Assembly (NCBI RefSeq): GCF_004217415.1
Contig: NZ_SHLI01000001.1
Coordinates: 1,879,239-1,943,238, forward strand
DNA from: Spiribacter vilamensis
GTDB lineage: Bacteria; Pseudomonadota; Gammaproteobacteria; Nitrococcales; Nitrococcaceae
Direction: 5' to 3'
Length of the DNA stretch: 64,000 bases
The notes beneath the pieces are model-generated. The model did not search any database. It was not told where the DNA came from and worked only from the letters and a program-made list of their open reading frames with translations. The position numbers were made by a program, and so were the translations under genes. Shown here piece by piece: positions 52,357 through 60,414 of the stretch (positions are counted from its first letter, which is position 1; every line of letters begins with the position of its first letter).

Positions 52357-52749
52357 CTAGCCGCCCCGCTCAGCGTCAAGGTAACTGCGCACGACGAACA
52401 GGTCGCTGACCTGGCCGCCTTTCATTCGCTGGATCGGGGGTTCGCCAGCAAATAACGGATGCTGGTTCGTGCGATTCACCCAGCTGTCTGCCGCATCTTG
52501 ACGAGGGAGGAGGATCTGCAACGCCTTGTAGATCCCGAGGATGAGACTGAGGCGCTCGAGCTGGCTGGCATCCATGTTCGGTTTGTCGTTCTTGCGCCAC
52601 CGGCGATACGTGCTCGGGTAGGTACCGAGCAGTCGTGCCGCATCGGCCCCGGAAAGATTCCAGGCTTTTGCGATATTGATATATGTCCTCAGCCCGGCGC
52701 CGGCCATATCGTTACGCCGGTCCTGCGTTAAGGCGCTAAGCGTATTCAT
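52357..52749 (-). CDS. Xre/MbcA/ParS-family antitoxin (DUF2384)
   Basis: This 130-residue protein starts with an Xre-like helix-turn-helix (INIAKAWNLSGADAARLLG, then STYRRWRK). A C-terminal toxin-binding domain follows (LSLILGIYKALQILLPR, then LFAGEPPIQRMKGG), where the conserved PLF..G.pP block is visible. It precedes the RES toxin by 3 bp. Upstream, two TACTTCATRTG copies (52782 and 52828) flank a CATATG, which may serve as its operator. The gene pair reads away from the Phd-VapC pair. Confidence 0.85.
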   Translation of the reverse strand: MNTLSALTQDRRNDMAGAGLRTYINIAKAWNLSGADAARLLGTYPSTYRRWRKNDKPNMDASQLERLSLILGIYKALQILLPRQDAADSWVNRTNQHPLFAGEPPIQRMKGGQVSDLFVVRSYLDAERGG

Positions 52750-52781
52750 CTCGTTCTCCGGCTACGCATGTACAGCGAAAG

Positions 52782-52838
52782 TACTTCATATGCGCGACAT
52801 AATCAATTTTTCGCCCATATGATCGGCTACTTCATGTG
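52782..52838. promoter_or_regulatory. Candidate operator of the Xre-RES module
   Basis: TACTTCATATG at 52782 and TACTTCATGTG at 52828 are near-identical repeats 46 bp apart, with CATATG at 52816 between them. They lie directly upstream of the antitoxin start in an AT-rich stretch. The assignment is by position and repetition only. Confidence 0.35.
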
Positions 52839-52880
52839 CTCTGGTGCGTGTGAGATGGCCTCGATCGTTTGTAACCTCGG

Positions 52881-52924
52881 GCACACGGCGAGTGTTTGTT
52901 AACCGATAGGTCATTTGTGGAAAT
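52881..52924. repeat. Decayed copy of the 44-bp palindromic element
   Basis: It starts GCACACGGCGAGTGTTTGTT, like the intact copies, but the second arm is degenerate (GGTCATTTGTGG in place of GTATTGCCCGTGTGC). It sits about 45 bp before the Phd-type antitoxin frame. Confidence 0.5.
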
Positions 52925-53010
52925 GTTGCTACGATTTAGCTACGGGGCGATATCGGAAGGTCTGAAGCATGAAGATAACAAGGCTCTCAAGTCGTGAACT
53001 GGACTAGGAT

Positions 53011-53223
53011 GTGAGTCGCGCGAAAAAAGCCGCGGAACTCGGTCCGGTTTTTATCACCGACCGCGGTAAGCCGGCGCATGTGCTGTTGAGTATGGAGGAA
53101 TACCAGCGATTGACGGGCGGTAAACGCAATATCGCGGATGCGCTCGCCATGCCGGGAGTCGCCGACATCGAGTTCGACCCGCCGCGCATCAACCTTGAAC
53201 CCCGGACTGCTGATCTGTCGTGA
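53011..53223 (+). CDS. Phd/YefM-type antitoxin with an amber codon in its natural N-terminus
   Basis: The family's natural start is the ATG at 52969, which gives MKITRLSSRELD. The frame then meets TAG at 53005-53007 (probably CAG originally), and DVSRAKKAAELGPVFITDRG follows in the same frame. Translation could restart at GTG 53011, giving a 70-residue form without the first strand. The remaining body (GKPAHVLLSMEEYQRLTGG and an acidic tail DIEFDPPRIN) is normal for Phd antitoxins paired with FitB/VapC-type toxins. The end overlaps the toxin start (TGATG). If restart fails, the toxin would be unopposed, so either restart works or the toxin is silent. Confidence 0.7.
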   Translation: MSRAKKAAELGPVFITDRGKPAHVLLSMEEYQRLTGGKRNIADALAMPGVADIEFDPPRINLEPRTADLS

Positions 53224-53654
53224 TGGTTATCCTCGACACCAACGTGGTGTCGGAGCTGCGCAAGGTCCGAGCCGGCAAAGCGGATCCGAACGTCGCCGCA
53301 TGGGCGGCGAGCGTCGACGCAACTACCTTGTACCTCTCGGCGATCACTCTGATGGAGATTGAGCTCGGAGTAACAGCGGCCGAGCGCCGTGATGAGGCGC
53401 AGGGCTCGATGTTACGGATCTGGCTCGAGTCGCATGTGCTACCCGAATTCGCCGACCGGGTATTACCCGTGGACACTGCCGTCGCTCTTCGCCGCGCCCG
53501 GTTGCATGTGCCTGATCGACGCAGCGAGTGCGACGCGCTGATTGCGGCAACGGCGCTCGTGCACGGTATGAGCGTCGTGACGCGTAATGTGGTTGACTTC
53601 GAGCCGACTGGCGTTGCGTTGATCAACCCGTGGTTGGATGGCGATGAACCGTGA
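53223..53654 (+). CDS. Type II toxin, VapC/FitB-like PIN-domain ribonuclease
   Basis: This 143-residue PIN protein has all four acidic positions: Asp in VILDTNVVSEL, Glu in TLMEIELGV, Asp in ECDALIAATAL, and the TRNVVDFEPTG block near the C-terminus. PIN toxins cut tRNA or rRNA with a metal-dependent site. The ATG at 53223 overlaps the antitoxin stop by one base; a GTG at 53220 is an alternative. The sequence looks intact although the antitoxin frame is damaged. Confidence 0.87.
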   Translation: MVILDTNVVSELRKVRAGKADPNVAAWAASVDATTLYLSAITLMEIELGVTAAERRDEAQGSMLRIWLESHVLPEFADRVLPVDTAVALRRARLHVPDRRSECDALIAATALVHGMSVVTRNVVDFEPTGVALINPWLDGDEP

Positions 53655-54028
53655 TTTATCTGCTCTACGGGCAGGCATGTCGATCACATTAGAGGTGCTG
53701 TTATGGCTGCGGGTACACAAGAGGAGCTTATGAAGTGACAGAGCGAGCGACGCGCATCAATGCGAGCCGCGAGGCGAACTACGCCAGGCGGCGCATCGGT
53801 ACAAGGAATTGGTTCATGCCGATCCGGAACTGTGCCGGCTGCATATGACGGATTTTCAGGGCTGACTTTTGTTAGGGGTTCGCGACCCTTTGCACACGGC
53901 GAATGTGTATTGGTCGATACGTATTGCCCGTGTGCACGCGCTTCCGAACACCCATCACATTCTCCACGCTTGCCACCGCACCCGACTCGCGCTCGACTCG
54001 CGCCCGGCCCGTGCCCGGCCCGCGCCAC
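53655..54028. other. Gene-free stretch with a palindrome and a possible short gene remnant
   Basis: From 53730 to 53865 one frame ends with a protein-like tail (AAHRYKELVHADPELCRLHM, then TDFQG and a stop) but has no start codon. It may be the last piece of a deleted gene. The 44-bp palindrome (53892-53935) follows. The stretch ends at the 3' end of the fructosamine-kinase-family gene, which is read from the other strand. Confidence 0.45.
53892..53935. repeat. 44-bp dispersed palindromic element, copy 2
   Basis: It is nearly identical to the copy at 23974-24017, including the 5' flank GACCCTTTGCACACGG, and has the same GCACACGG/CCGTGTGC arms. It lies about 240 bp after the VapC toxin gene. 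Confidence 0.75.
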
Positions 54029-54910
54029 TCAAACCTGCGCCAGCAACCGATCGATCAGCGACTCCGCTTCCCGCGCATACGGCCCGCCAAAGAGGTTGGC
54101 GTGGTTGAGTACGTGATAGAGCTGGTAGAGATCGCGGCGCACGGGATAGCCGGCATCCAGCGGATAGGCGGCATTGTAGGCGTCGTAGGCCGCCGTCGGG
54201 AGTCGTCCGAAGAGCTCGGACATGGCGATGTCGCTCTCCCGGTCGCCGAAGTACACCGCCGGGTCGTAGAGCACCGGCTGGCCACGCCCGTCGAACGCGA
54301 CGTTGCCACCCCACAGATCGCCGTGCAGTAGCGACGGGACCGGGGTGTAACCCTCGAAAAACCCTGCCATCCGATCGGCCAGCGCCTCGCCGCGGCTTTG
54401 TAGCCGATCGCCCAGGCCGTTCCGCCGCGCCAGGGCAAGCTGGAATCGCAGCCGCTGATCGCGGTAGAAGCGTACCCAGTCGTGATCCGGCGGGTTGAGC
54501 TGATCGGTGGCGCCGATGGTGTTGTCGCGATGCCAGCCGTGGCGCTCGGCGGTCGTGCCGTGCAGCCCCGCCAGCTGCGCCCCCAGCGCCGCGGCGTCGC
54601 CGCGTGACTGCAGCTCGATCCACTCCATCACCAGGTAACTGCGCTCACCGGCAACGCCCCAGGTGAGCGGCGAGGGCACCCGCGGGCCGTCCGCCGCCGC
54701 CATCGCCTGCAATCCCTCGGCCTCCGCCTCGAACATGGCCAGCCGATCGACCCGGTTGAGCTTGACGAACCACGCCGCCGCGCCACCCTCCAGTCGATAG
54801 GCGGCATTGATATCGCCGCCGCCGATCGGCGTCCATTGCAGGGCGACGGGCGTCGATCCCAATGCATTGGCGATGCCCTGCTCAATGTCGGTCCGGCAGG
54901 CGTTGTCCAT
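54029..54910 (-). CDS. Fructosamine kinase family protein
   Basis: This 293-residue kinase-fold protein has VALQWTPIGGGDINAAYRL (nucleotide loop), WFVKLNRVDRLAMFEAEAEGL (Lys and Glu), the catalytic SLLHGDLWGGNVAF, and VLYDPAVYFGDRESDIAMSE, which together mark the FN3K/YniA family. Relatives phosphorylate ketosamines on glycated proteins so that the sugar falls off, a repair activity in the cytosol. The ATG at 54910 has AAGGA 7 bp upstream and is preferred over in-frame starts up to 54979. It is transcribed away from the small frame at 54966 and from rfbB. Confidence 0.88.
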   Translation of the reverse strand: MDNACRTDIEQGIANALGSTPVALQWTPIGGGDINAAYRLEGGAAAWFVKLNRVDRLAMFEAEAEGLQAMAAADGPRVPSPLTWGVAGERSYLVMEWIELQSRGDAAALGAQLAGLHGTTAERHGWHRDNTIGATDQLNPPDHDWVRFYRDQRLRFQLALARRNGLGDRLQSRGEALADRMAGFFEGYTPVPSLLHGDLWGGNVAFDGRGQPVLYDPAVYFGDRESDIAMSELFGRLPTAAYDAYNAAYPLDAGYPVRRDLYQLYHVLNHANLFGGPYAREAESLIDRLLAQV

Positions 54911-54965
54911 GATCGATCCTTTCAGGGGTGCGTAACTTTTCCGGAACAAGGGTATTATCGAAAGC

Positions 54966-55097
54966 ATGATGACCGACACCCAAAAGAGAACTCCTATTGA
55001 TGCGGCAAGGCTGCGTGCGTTGACTGATCAAATGCCGGTGGCCGATGAGGATGCGGGTTTGTTGATGCGTCGGGCGCGAAAGACCGAGCGCTACTGA
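54966..55097 (+). CDS. Possible 43-residue protein between the kinase and rfbB
   Basis: A short frame begins with two ATG codons (54966 and 54969) and reads MTDTQKRTPIDAARLRALTD, then a charged tail ending RRARKTERY. The composition is protein-like (helix-forming, evenly charged), and it lies 55 bp upstream of rfbB in the same direction. The ribosome-binding site is weak and I do not recognise the family. Confidence 0.35.
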   Translation: MMTDTQKRTPIDAARLRALTDQMPVADEDAGLLMRRARKTERY

Positions 55098-55152
55098 AAA
55101 CACTGAAAGCTCGGTGTGATTGTGTGTCGCCCGTTTTGCTAGAGTTTCAGCG

Positions 55153-56259
55153 ATGAAAATACTTGTGACCGGCGGTGCCGGCTTTATTGGTTCGGCGCTG
55201 ATCCGGCAACTGCGCGCCGGACAGCGCGCCGAGATCGTCAACGTCGATGCCCTGACCTATGCCGGCAACCCGGAATCCCTCCCCGGGCTGGACGACGATC
55301 CGGGGTATCGCTTCGAGCGGGTCGATATCCGTGATCGAGACGCGCTTGAGCGGGTCTTCCGCGACCACCGCCCCGATGCCGTGATGCACCTCGCCGCCGA
55401 AAGCCATGTCGACCGCTCGATCCTGGGTCCGGGGGTGTTCGTTGACACCAACGTGGTGGGCACGCAGGTCCTGCTCGACGTGGCCCGCGACTTCTGGGAA
55501 GGCCTCGACGACCGGCCCGACTCGAGTGGGCTCAGCGCGCGCGAGCGCTTTCGCTTCCATCACATCTCCACCGACGAGGTGTTCGGCGACCTGCCGCTGG
55601 ACGCCCCCGCGTTCAACGAGTCGACGCCCTACGCGCCCAGCTCACCCTATGCCGCCAGCAAGGCCGCCAGCGACCACCTGGTGCGCGCCTGGCATCGCAC
55701 CTACGGTCTGCCCGTGGTGATCACCAACTGCTCGAACAACTACGGTCCCTACCAGTTCCCCGAAAAGCTGATCCCGCTGATGATCCTGAACGCCTTGGCC
55801 GGCAAGCCCCTGCCGGTCTACGGCGATGGCGGCCAGATCCGCGACTGGCTGCATGTCGATGACCACGCCGAGGCGCTCTGGGCCGTTTTGCAGCGCGGTG
55901 AGATCGGCGGTACCTACGCGATCGGCGGCGATGCCGAGCGCACCAACCTGCAGGTCGTCGAAGCCCTTTGCGATGCCCTGGCGGCGCTGCGCCCGAATGG
56001 TCCCGGTGGCGGCGGGAACGGCTATCGCGACCTGATCCGGTTCGTCACCGACCGCCCGGGCCATGATCGCCGCTACGCCATCGACAGCCGCCGCATTCAG
56101 CACGAGCTCGGCTGGCGGCCGGCGCATAGCTTCGAGGCCGGGCTGCGCGAGACCATTCAGTGGTACATCGACCATCCCGAGTGGGTGCAGCGCGTCCAGA
56201 GCGGCGCCTACCGCGAGTGGATCGAGGCCAACTACGCGGATCGCGAACTTCGCGATTAA
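55153..56259 (+). CDS. rfbB: dTDP-glucose 4,6-dehydratase
   Basis: This 368-residue SDR has [19 protein letters not shown] at the N-terminus. [14 protein letters not shown] supplies Thr-Asp-Glu and [16 protein letters not shown] supplies Tyr-x3-Lys, with [19 protein letters not shown] and [13 protein letters not shown] after them. These are specific for RmlB/RfbB. The enzyme converts dTDP-glucose to dTDP-4-keto-6-deoxyglucose, the second step of dTDP-rhamnose synthesis. The other pathway genes (rmlA, rmlC, rmlD) are not in the window, so they must be elsewhere or the product is used differently. The 3' end overlaps the convergent ATPase gene by 4 bp. Confidence 0.93.
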   Translation: MKILVTGGAGFIGSALIRQLRAGQRAEIVNVDALTYAGNPESLPGLDDDPGYRFERVDIRDRDALERVFRDHRPDAVMHLAAESHVDRSILGPGVFVDTNVVGTQVLLDVARDFWEGLDDRPDSSGLSARERFRFHHISTDEVFGDLPLDAPAFNESTPYAPSSPYAASKAASDHLVRAWHRTYGLPVVITNCSNNYGPYQFPEKLIPLMILNALAGKPLPVYGDGGQIRDWLHVDDHAEALWAVLQRGEIGGTYAIGGDAERTNLQVVEALCDALAALRPNGPGGGGNGYRDLIRFVTDRPGHDRRYAIDSRRIQHELGWRPAHSFEAGLRETIQWYIDHPEWVQRVQSGAYREWIEANYADRELRD

Positions 56260-57425
56260 TGTTCGAGACGGCTTAGATAGTCTGCCGGATCGGCCGAGAA
56301 CTGGGCGAAGTGCTCAGGCGTGACGATGATCGGGGTGGCGTTGGGAACCTGCGCGCAAAACGCATCCAGCCCTTTCCGGGATTTCCGCGGCCCTGACTTG
56401 ACTTCGATCGCGTACAGCTTGCCTCGATGCTGGTAGATAAAGTCCACCTCCGCATTGCCTTCACGCCAGTAGAAAAGCTTGCCGGGCAGGCGAGCAAGCT
56501 CGGCACCAACCGCCAGTTCGAATACGCGTCCGCGCTCCTCGGCGTTGTCGATGGCGGGCTGGCCCGCATTCATCCGGTACAACGCCGGGCAGCCTGGCAG
56601 GATTTTCGGGCTGGAGCCGCGTCGGCGCCAGGCCTTGGCAGAGTATTTCTCGAGGGCGTTGAGCATGAAAGCGCTCTCGTAGAGCGCGATGTAGTGCTTG
56701 ATCAGATCGGTATTACCCTGGTCCTGGAGCTGTCCGAGCAGTTTGGTGTAACTGATCTCCTGCGCGGGGTAGTGACACAGGATCTCGAAGGCCTGGCGGA
56801 ACAGGGCAGGCTTGCCTATCCGATGGAACTGGAGGATATCGCGGCCAATCACCGTCTCGACAATCGACTCCTTCAGGTACGCATACCAGCGATCGGGATC
56901 ATGCTCGAGGGCGACGGCGCCCGGATAACCGCCGAATGCCAGGTAACGATCAAGATCGTAGTCGAATGCCTGCTGGAGTTCGTGAAAGCCCCAGTGATGA
57001 ATCCGGGTCAACTCGAAGCGGCCCGCCAGGCTCTCGGTCACGCCGTCCTGGATCTGCAGCGCGCTCGACCCGAGCAGGATGACGCGCAGACGATCATCCG
57101 GGGACCGACTCGCCTGGCGGTCCCAGAGACCTTTGATCGTCTCCGGCCAGTTGGGCACCTTCTGGATTTCATCGATGACGAGGATGGCCCGTTGTCCTAG
57201 CAACAGCGCCTGCTGCCACTGTTCGAGCAGCCAGGTACGGTCGCTGGTGAGTACATCGTCGGCGCTCGCATAGTGGGTCGGCGAGTCGCGTTGCGCGATC
57301 AGTTGCTTGACGCCGGTTGTCTTCCCAACCTGTCTTGGCCCGACGAGCACCTGTATGAGCGGTGCCTCTTCGTCGAGCCGCTTGTCGAGGAAGGGAACAA
57401 AGGCGCGTTGGAAATCTGTTTTCAT
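56256..57425 (-). CDS. AAA_14/DUF4143 ATP-binding protein
   Basis: This 389-residue protein has a P-loop ([17 protein letters not shown]), Walker B ([14 protein letters not shown]) and a sensor-1 region ([15 protein letters not shown]) in the AAA_14 domain. A C-terminal DUF4143 region follows ([20 protein letters not shown], then AIEVKSG), which resembles a PD-(D/E)xK nuclease core: the Asp in VDFI and the E-x-K in IEVK. Such proteins are common in mobile or accessory DNA and their role is uncertain; a nucleic-acid or defence-related activity is possible. It is convergent with rfbB and divergent from the second YefM-YoeB module. Confidence 0.85.
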   Translation of the reverse strand: MKTDFQRAFVPFLDKRLDEEAPLIQVLVGPRQVGKTTGVKQLIAQRDSPTHYASADDVLTSDRTWLLEQWQQALLLGQRAILVIDEIQKVPNWPETIKGLWDRQASRSPDDRLRVILLGSSALQIQDGVTESLAGRFELTRIHHWGFHELQQAFDYDLDRYLAFGGYPGAVALEHDPDRWYAYLKESIVETVIGRDILQFHRIGKPALFRQAFEILCHYPAQEISYTKLLGQLQDQGNTDLIKHYIALYESAFMLNALEKYSAKAWRRRGSSPKILPGCPALYRMNAGQPAIDNAEERGRVFELAVGAELARLPGKLFYWREGNAEVDFIYQHRGKLYAIEVKSGPRKSRKGLDAFCAQVPNATPIIVTPEHFAQFSADPADYLSRLEH

Positions 57426-57563
57426 GGCTTGGTATTTTACTAGCTCTATCTATTATTTTTACTAGATTGATCTAGCAAAAGCAAAAAGCCCTTACTGTAA
57501 AACCCGTCAACCTTGCCGCCCCGTTTTCAACACCGCATCGATCGCCAGGGACTGAACCCTCAA

Positions 57564-57579
57564 GTACATTATCGCGTAC
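57564..57579. promoter_or_regulatory. Candidate YefM operator of the second module
   Basis: GTAC at 57564 and GTAC at 57576 lie 12 bp apart, each followed by A (GTACA), 15 bp before the antitoxin start. The same half-site occurs before the first YefM-YoeB module (24106-24125). Confidence 0.4.
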
Positions 57580-57594
57580 AGACCAGGAGGGAAT

Positions 57595-57846
57595 ATGGAC
57601 GCCATCAGTTATACAAAAGCACGGGCGAACCTGGCGGGCACGATGGAGCAGGTATGCGAGGACCACGCGCCCGTGACGATCACGCGGGGTCGTTCATCGT
57701 CGGTGGTCATGATGTCGCTGGAAGACTACGAATCACTGCAGGAAACGGCGTGGCTATTGCGCTCGCCCGCCAATGCCCGGCGGCTGCTCGAATCGGTCGC
57801 TGAGCTCGAAGCGTGGGGTGGTGAAGAGCATCCGCTCGCTGAATGA
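57595..57846 (+). CDS. Type II antitoxin, YefM/Phd family (second module)
   Basis: This 83-residue protein begins MDAISYTKARANLAGTMEQV, the canonical YefM start, followed by VTITRGRSSSVVMMSLEDYE and an acidic tail that ends EHPLAE. AGGAGGG lies 5 bp before the ATG. It overlaps the toxin by 4 bp (ATGA). It is closer to standard YefM than the copy at 24140. Confidence 0.9.
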   Translation: MDAISYTKARANLAGTMEQVCEDHAPVTITRGRSSSVVMMSLEDYESLQETAWLLRSPANARRLLESVAELEAWGGEEHPLAE

Positions 57847-58097
57847 GTGTTTGTTTTTCAAGCAACGCCCGGGACGACTACCTGTTCTGGCAGAAAACGG
57901 ACCGTCGGACGCTGAAGCGGGTCGATCAGCTAATCAAGGCGACGCTGCGAGAGCCCTTTGATGGGCCGGCAAAACCCGAGCCGCTGCGACACGGGCTTGC
58001 AGGCTACTGGTCGAGGCGAATCGATTACGAACACCGCATGGTCTACAAGATTGTCGATGGCACGCTGGTGATCGCACAGCTGCGGTATCACTATTAA
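57843..58097 (+). CDS. yoeB: Type II toxin, Txe/YoeB family (second module)
   Basis: This 84-residue protein has FSSNARDDYLFWQKTDRRTL, then AKPEPLRHGLAGYWSRRI, EHRMVYKI and the C-terminal LRYHY. The catalytic Glu, Arg, His and terminal Tyr of YoeB are all present at normal positions and length. It is a ribosome-dependent mRNA endonuclease by family knowledge. The glutathione peroxidase gene starts 28 bp after it. Confidence 0.9.
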   Translation: MSVCFSSNARDDYLFWQKTDRRTLKRVDQLIKATLREPFDGPAKPEPLRHGLAGYWSRRIDYEHRMVYKIVDGTLVIAQLRYHY

Positions 58098-58125
58098 ACA
58101 AGGCACCCGTACCAAGGACTTCACC

Positions 58126-58674
58126 ATGAAACCCGTCACCCTTGCCGCCCTGTTGATAACACTGATTCTGGGAGGGTCCGCGATGGCCGCTACCGCCTCC
58201 GCCAATGACTGGCTCGACCACGACATGCGACGCCTGCACTCGAGCGAGACGGTCAACATCAAGGCGCTCGCCGCCGACGCCCCGGCGGTGCTGCTGGTCA
58301 ATACCGCCAGTCATTGCGGTTTCACCGGGCAGTTCGAGGGACTGGAGACGCTGCATCAGGCCTATGCCGATCGCGGCCTGAAGGTTATCGGATTCTCGTC
58401 CGATTCCTTCAACCAGGAGGCCGACGACGAGGCGGCCGCCGCGGAGACCTGTTTCGTCAACTTCGGAGTCAGCTTCGACATGATGGCGACGGTGCCGGTG
58501 CGCGGCGGCAACGCCCATCCCATCTTTGCCGAGCTCGCCCGCCAGTCCCGTGCGCCGCGCTGGAACTTCAACAAGTACCTGGTGAGCCCCGAGGGCGAGG
58601 TGGTCGAGGCGTTCGGTGCAATGACCCGACCGGGCTCGGCTAAGCTCAAACGCGCGATCGAACAGTTGTTGTAG
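58126..58674 (+). CDS. Glutathione peroxidase family protein, predicted exported
   Basis: This 182-residue protein has a signal peptide (TLAALLITLILGGSAMAATA), so it probably acts in the periplasm. The peroxidatic Cys is in LLVNTASHCGFTGQFEGL near residue 65, and the Trp-Asn pair in PRWNFNKYLVSPEGEVVEA matches the GPx family. The usual FPCNQFG-x-QEP block is replaced by FSSDSFNQEADDEA, so the glutamine environment is altered and substrate use may differ. It would reduce hydroperoxides with a thioredoxin-like or glutathione donor. It lies just after a toxin gene but has its own likely ribosome-binding site (AAGGA). Confidence 0.88.
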   Translation: MKPVTLAALLITLILGGSAMAATASANDWLDHDMRRLHSSETVNIKALAADAPAVLLVNTASHCGFTGQFEGLETLHQAYADRGLKVIGFSSDSFNQEADDEAAAAETCFVNFGVSFDMMATVPVRGGNAHPIFAELARQSRAPRWNFNKYLVSPEGEVVEAFGAMTRPGSAKLKRAIEQLL

Positions 58675-58793
58675 CGGCGGAGAAAGGGCGGGCTGGAGCA
58701 GCCTGTCACTGAAGCTCCGCATTTCGCACAATTAGCAACTGCTTGATATCATATGACGTCATCAGAAGACGAATGGCCACCAGGAGGCGAAGC

Positions 58794-59030
58794 ATGCGCA
58801 CCATCATTGATTTGCCGGATGCTCAAATCGTGGCCTTGCGCGAGCTCGGTGAGCGTGAGCAGGCGTCTCGTGCCGAGCTCATTCGTCGCGCCGTTGCCGC
58901 CTATGTCGACGCCCATCAGCCGGCAATCGGCGATGATGCCGCTTTTGGACTATGGCGCGATCGTCCGCAGGCCAACACCGGCGGCCTCGCTTATCAGCGG
59001 GAGATGCGCGCGGAGTGGGATGAGCGGTGA
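58794..59030 (+). CDS. Ribbon-helix-helix (CopG-type) antitoxin
   Basis: This 78-residue protein begins with the RHH strand MRTIIDLPDAQIVALRELG, followed by EREQASRAELIRRAVAAYVD, the two helices of a CopG/RHH_1 domain. A C-terminal tail rich in acidic residues and tryptophan follows (FGLWRDRPQANTGG). AGGAGG lies 6 bp before the ATG. It overlaps the PIN toxin start by 4 bp (GTGA). Confidence 0.87.
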   Translation: MRTIIDLPDAQIVALRELGEREQASRAELIRRAVAAYVDAHQPAIGDDAAFGLWRDRPQANTGGLAYQREMRAEWDER

Positions 59031-59401
59031 AGGCGCTTTTCGATACCAATGTCCTAATTGACTATTTATCGGGGGTCGATGGGGCGCGCGACGAAATCGC
59101 CCGCCATGATGTGGCATTGATCAGTGCCATCACCTGGATGGAGGTCATGGCTGGCGCCAAACCGGCCGAAGAGGACACGCTGCGCGCCTTTCTCAGGCAA
59201 TTTCGAGTGGTGGCGGTGGATGAGGCCGTGATGGAGACGACCGTGGCCATTCGGCGTGAGCACGGGATCAAACTGTCCAGTGCCATCATTTGGGCGACTG
59301 CCCGGCGTGAATATGCCTTGCTGGTCACCCGCGACCAGAGGGCTTTCCCGGCGGAGTTGCCGGATGTCCGCGTGCCTTACCAAGTGCATGATCGAGGCTG
59401 A
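59027..59401 (+). CDS. PIN-domain toxin with an altered active site
   Basis: This 124-residue VapC-type protein has MKALFDTNVLIDYLSG (first Asp), ITWMEVMAGA (Glu), and LLVTRDQRAFP near the end. In most members the third acidic residue lies in a motif like LPDAIIAATA; here the sequence reads IKLSSAIIWATAR, with Ser at that position. The protein may therefore be catalytically weak, or use the nearby acid differently. The GTG start overlaps the antitoxin stop. The ydcF-like gene follows 6 bp later. Confidence 0.83.
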   Translation: MKALFDTNVLIDYLSGVDGARDEIARHDVALISAITWMEVMAGAKPAEEDTLRAFLRQFRVVAVDEAVMETTVAIRREHGIKLSSAIIWATARREYALLVTRDQRAFPAELPDVRVPYQVHDRG

Positions 59402-59406
59402 GCCGC

Positions 59407-60180
59407 ATGTTCTTTCTCACCAAACTCGCCGGCGCGCTGTTAAAGCCTCTTAGCCTGATCATCGCCGCCCTGCTGCTGGGGCTTTTGCTGACGGCGGTGA
59501 CGCGTTGTCGGCGCAGCGGGCTAACGGTGATCGCACTCGCGACGCTCGGGCTGGGGGCCATCAGTCTCTGGCCGGTGGCCAACACGCTGATCGCGCCGCT
59601 CGAGCGTCAGTACCCGCCCGTGGCGACGCTCGACCAGGAGCCGGGGGCGATCGTGGTGCTCGGCGGTGGCGCCGTGGATGATCCCGCGTTGCCACTCACC
59701 GCGCAGGTGTCCGCGACGTCGCTGCAGCGCCTGATCGAGGGGATCCGGCTGTGGCGGGAGCATCCGGAAGCACTACTGGTTACCAGTGGGGCGTTGTCGC
59801 GGGGTCGGTCACAGGCGGCCATCGCCGCCGATCTCGCGATCGACTTGGGCGTGCCGGCGGACCGCATCCGTCGGCTGTCCGAGGCCCGTAATACCGAGGA
59901 GGAGGCCGCTGCCTATGCCCGGGACGTGGCAGCGGCGGGTGAGCGGCCGGGACTGGATGCGCCCGTTGTCGTCAGCTCGGCGAGCCATCTGCCCCGGGCA
60001 ATCCGCTATTTCCGCGGCGAGGGGCTGGATCCGTTGCCCGCCCCCACGGCGCATCGTGCCCATCCGCGCTACTTTGACCTGCCCACCGACCTCGCACCCA
60101 GCGCCGATGACCTGCGCACCACCGAAGCCGCCTGGCACGAGTATCTCGGGCGACTGTGGGCGTGGATGCGCGGGCGGTAG
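59407..60180 (+). CDS. YdcF/ElyC-family (DUF218) membrane-anchored protein
   Basis: This 257-residue protein has two N-terminal membrane segments (about residues 10-35 and 40-60) and a DUF218 domain: GAIVVLGGGAVDD, LQRLIEGIRLWREHPEALLV, SEARNTEEEAAAYA and VVSSASHLPRAIRYFRG. The ElyC relative in E. coli affects envelope polymer synthesis, and the domain is thought to face the periplasm. It ends 1 bp before the convergent DUF2905 gene. Confidence 0.87.
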   Translation: MFFLTKLAGALLKPLSLIIAALLLGLLLTAVTRCRRSGLTVIALATLGLGAISLWPVANTLIAPLERQYPPVATLDQEPGAIVVLGGGAVDDPALPLTAQVSATSLQRLIEGIRLWREHPEALLVTSGALSRGRSQAAIAADLAIDLGVPADRIRRLSEARNTEEEAAAYARDVAAAGERPGLDAPVVVSSASHLPRAIRYFRGEGLDPLPAPTAHRAHPRYFDLPTDLAPSADDLRTTEAAWHEYLGRLWAWMRGR

Positions 60181-60181
60181 C

Positions 60182-60382
60182 TTATTTGCGGAACCACCAG
60201 ATGATCAGCGAGACGACGACGCTGACGATGATTGAGGTGGCGAGCGGGAAGTAGAAGGTAAAGCCTTCCCGGCGAATGAGGATGTCGCCCGGCAGTCGGC
60301 CCAGGCCTAGCTTGCTGATCACCGGCCAGAGCAGGCCGATGACCAGGATCACGATGCCGATGGTGACCAGGCCTTTTTGCAT
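60182..60382 (-). CDS. DUF2905 family small membrane protein
   Basis: This 66-residue protein has two membrane helices (TIGIVILVIGLLWPVISKL and the C-terminal SIIVSVVVSLIIWWFRK), separated by the conserved GRLPGDILIRREGFTFYFPL loop that defines DUF2905. The function is unknown. It lies 32 bp after rpiA on the same strand and is probably transcribed with it. Confidence 0.9.
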   Translation of the reverse strand: MQKGLVTIGIVILVIGLLWPVISKLGLGRLPGDILIRREGFTFYFPLATSIIVSVVVSLIIWWFRK

Positions 60383-60414
60383 GGATGCTCAGCCCTCGTG
60401 CGTCACCGTCTGGT

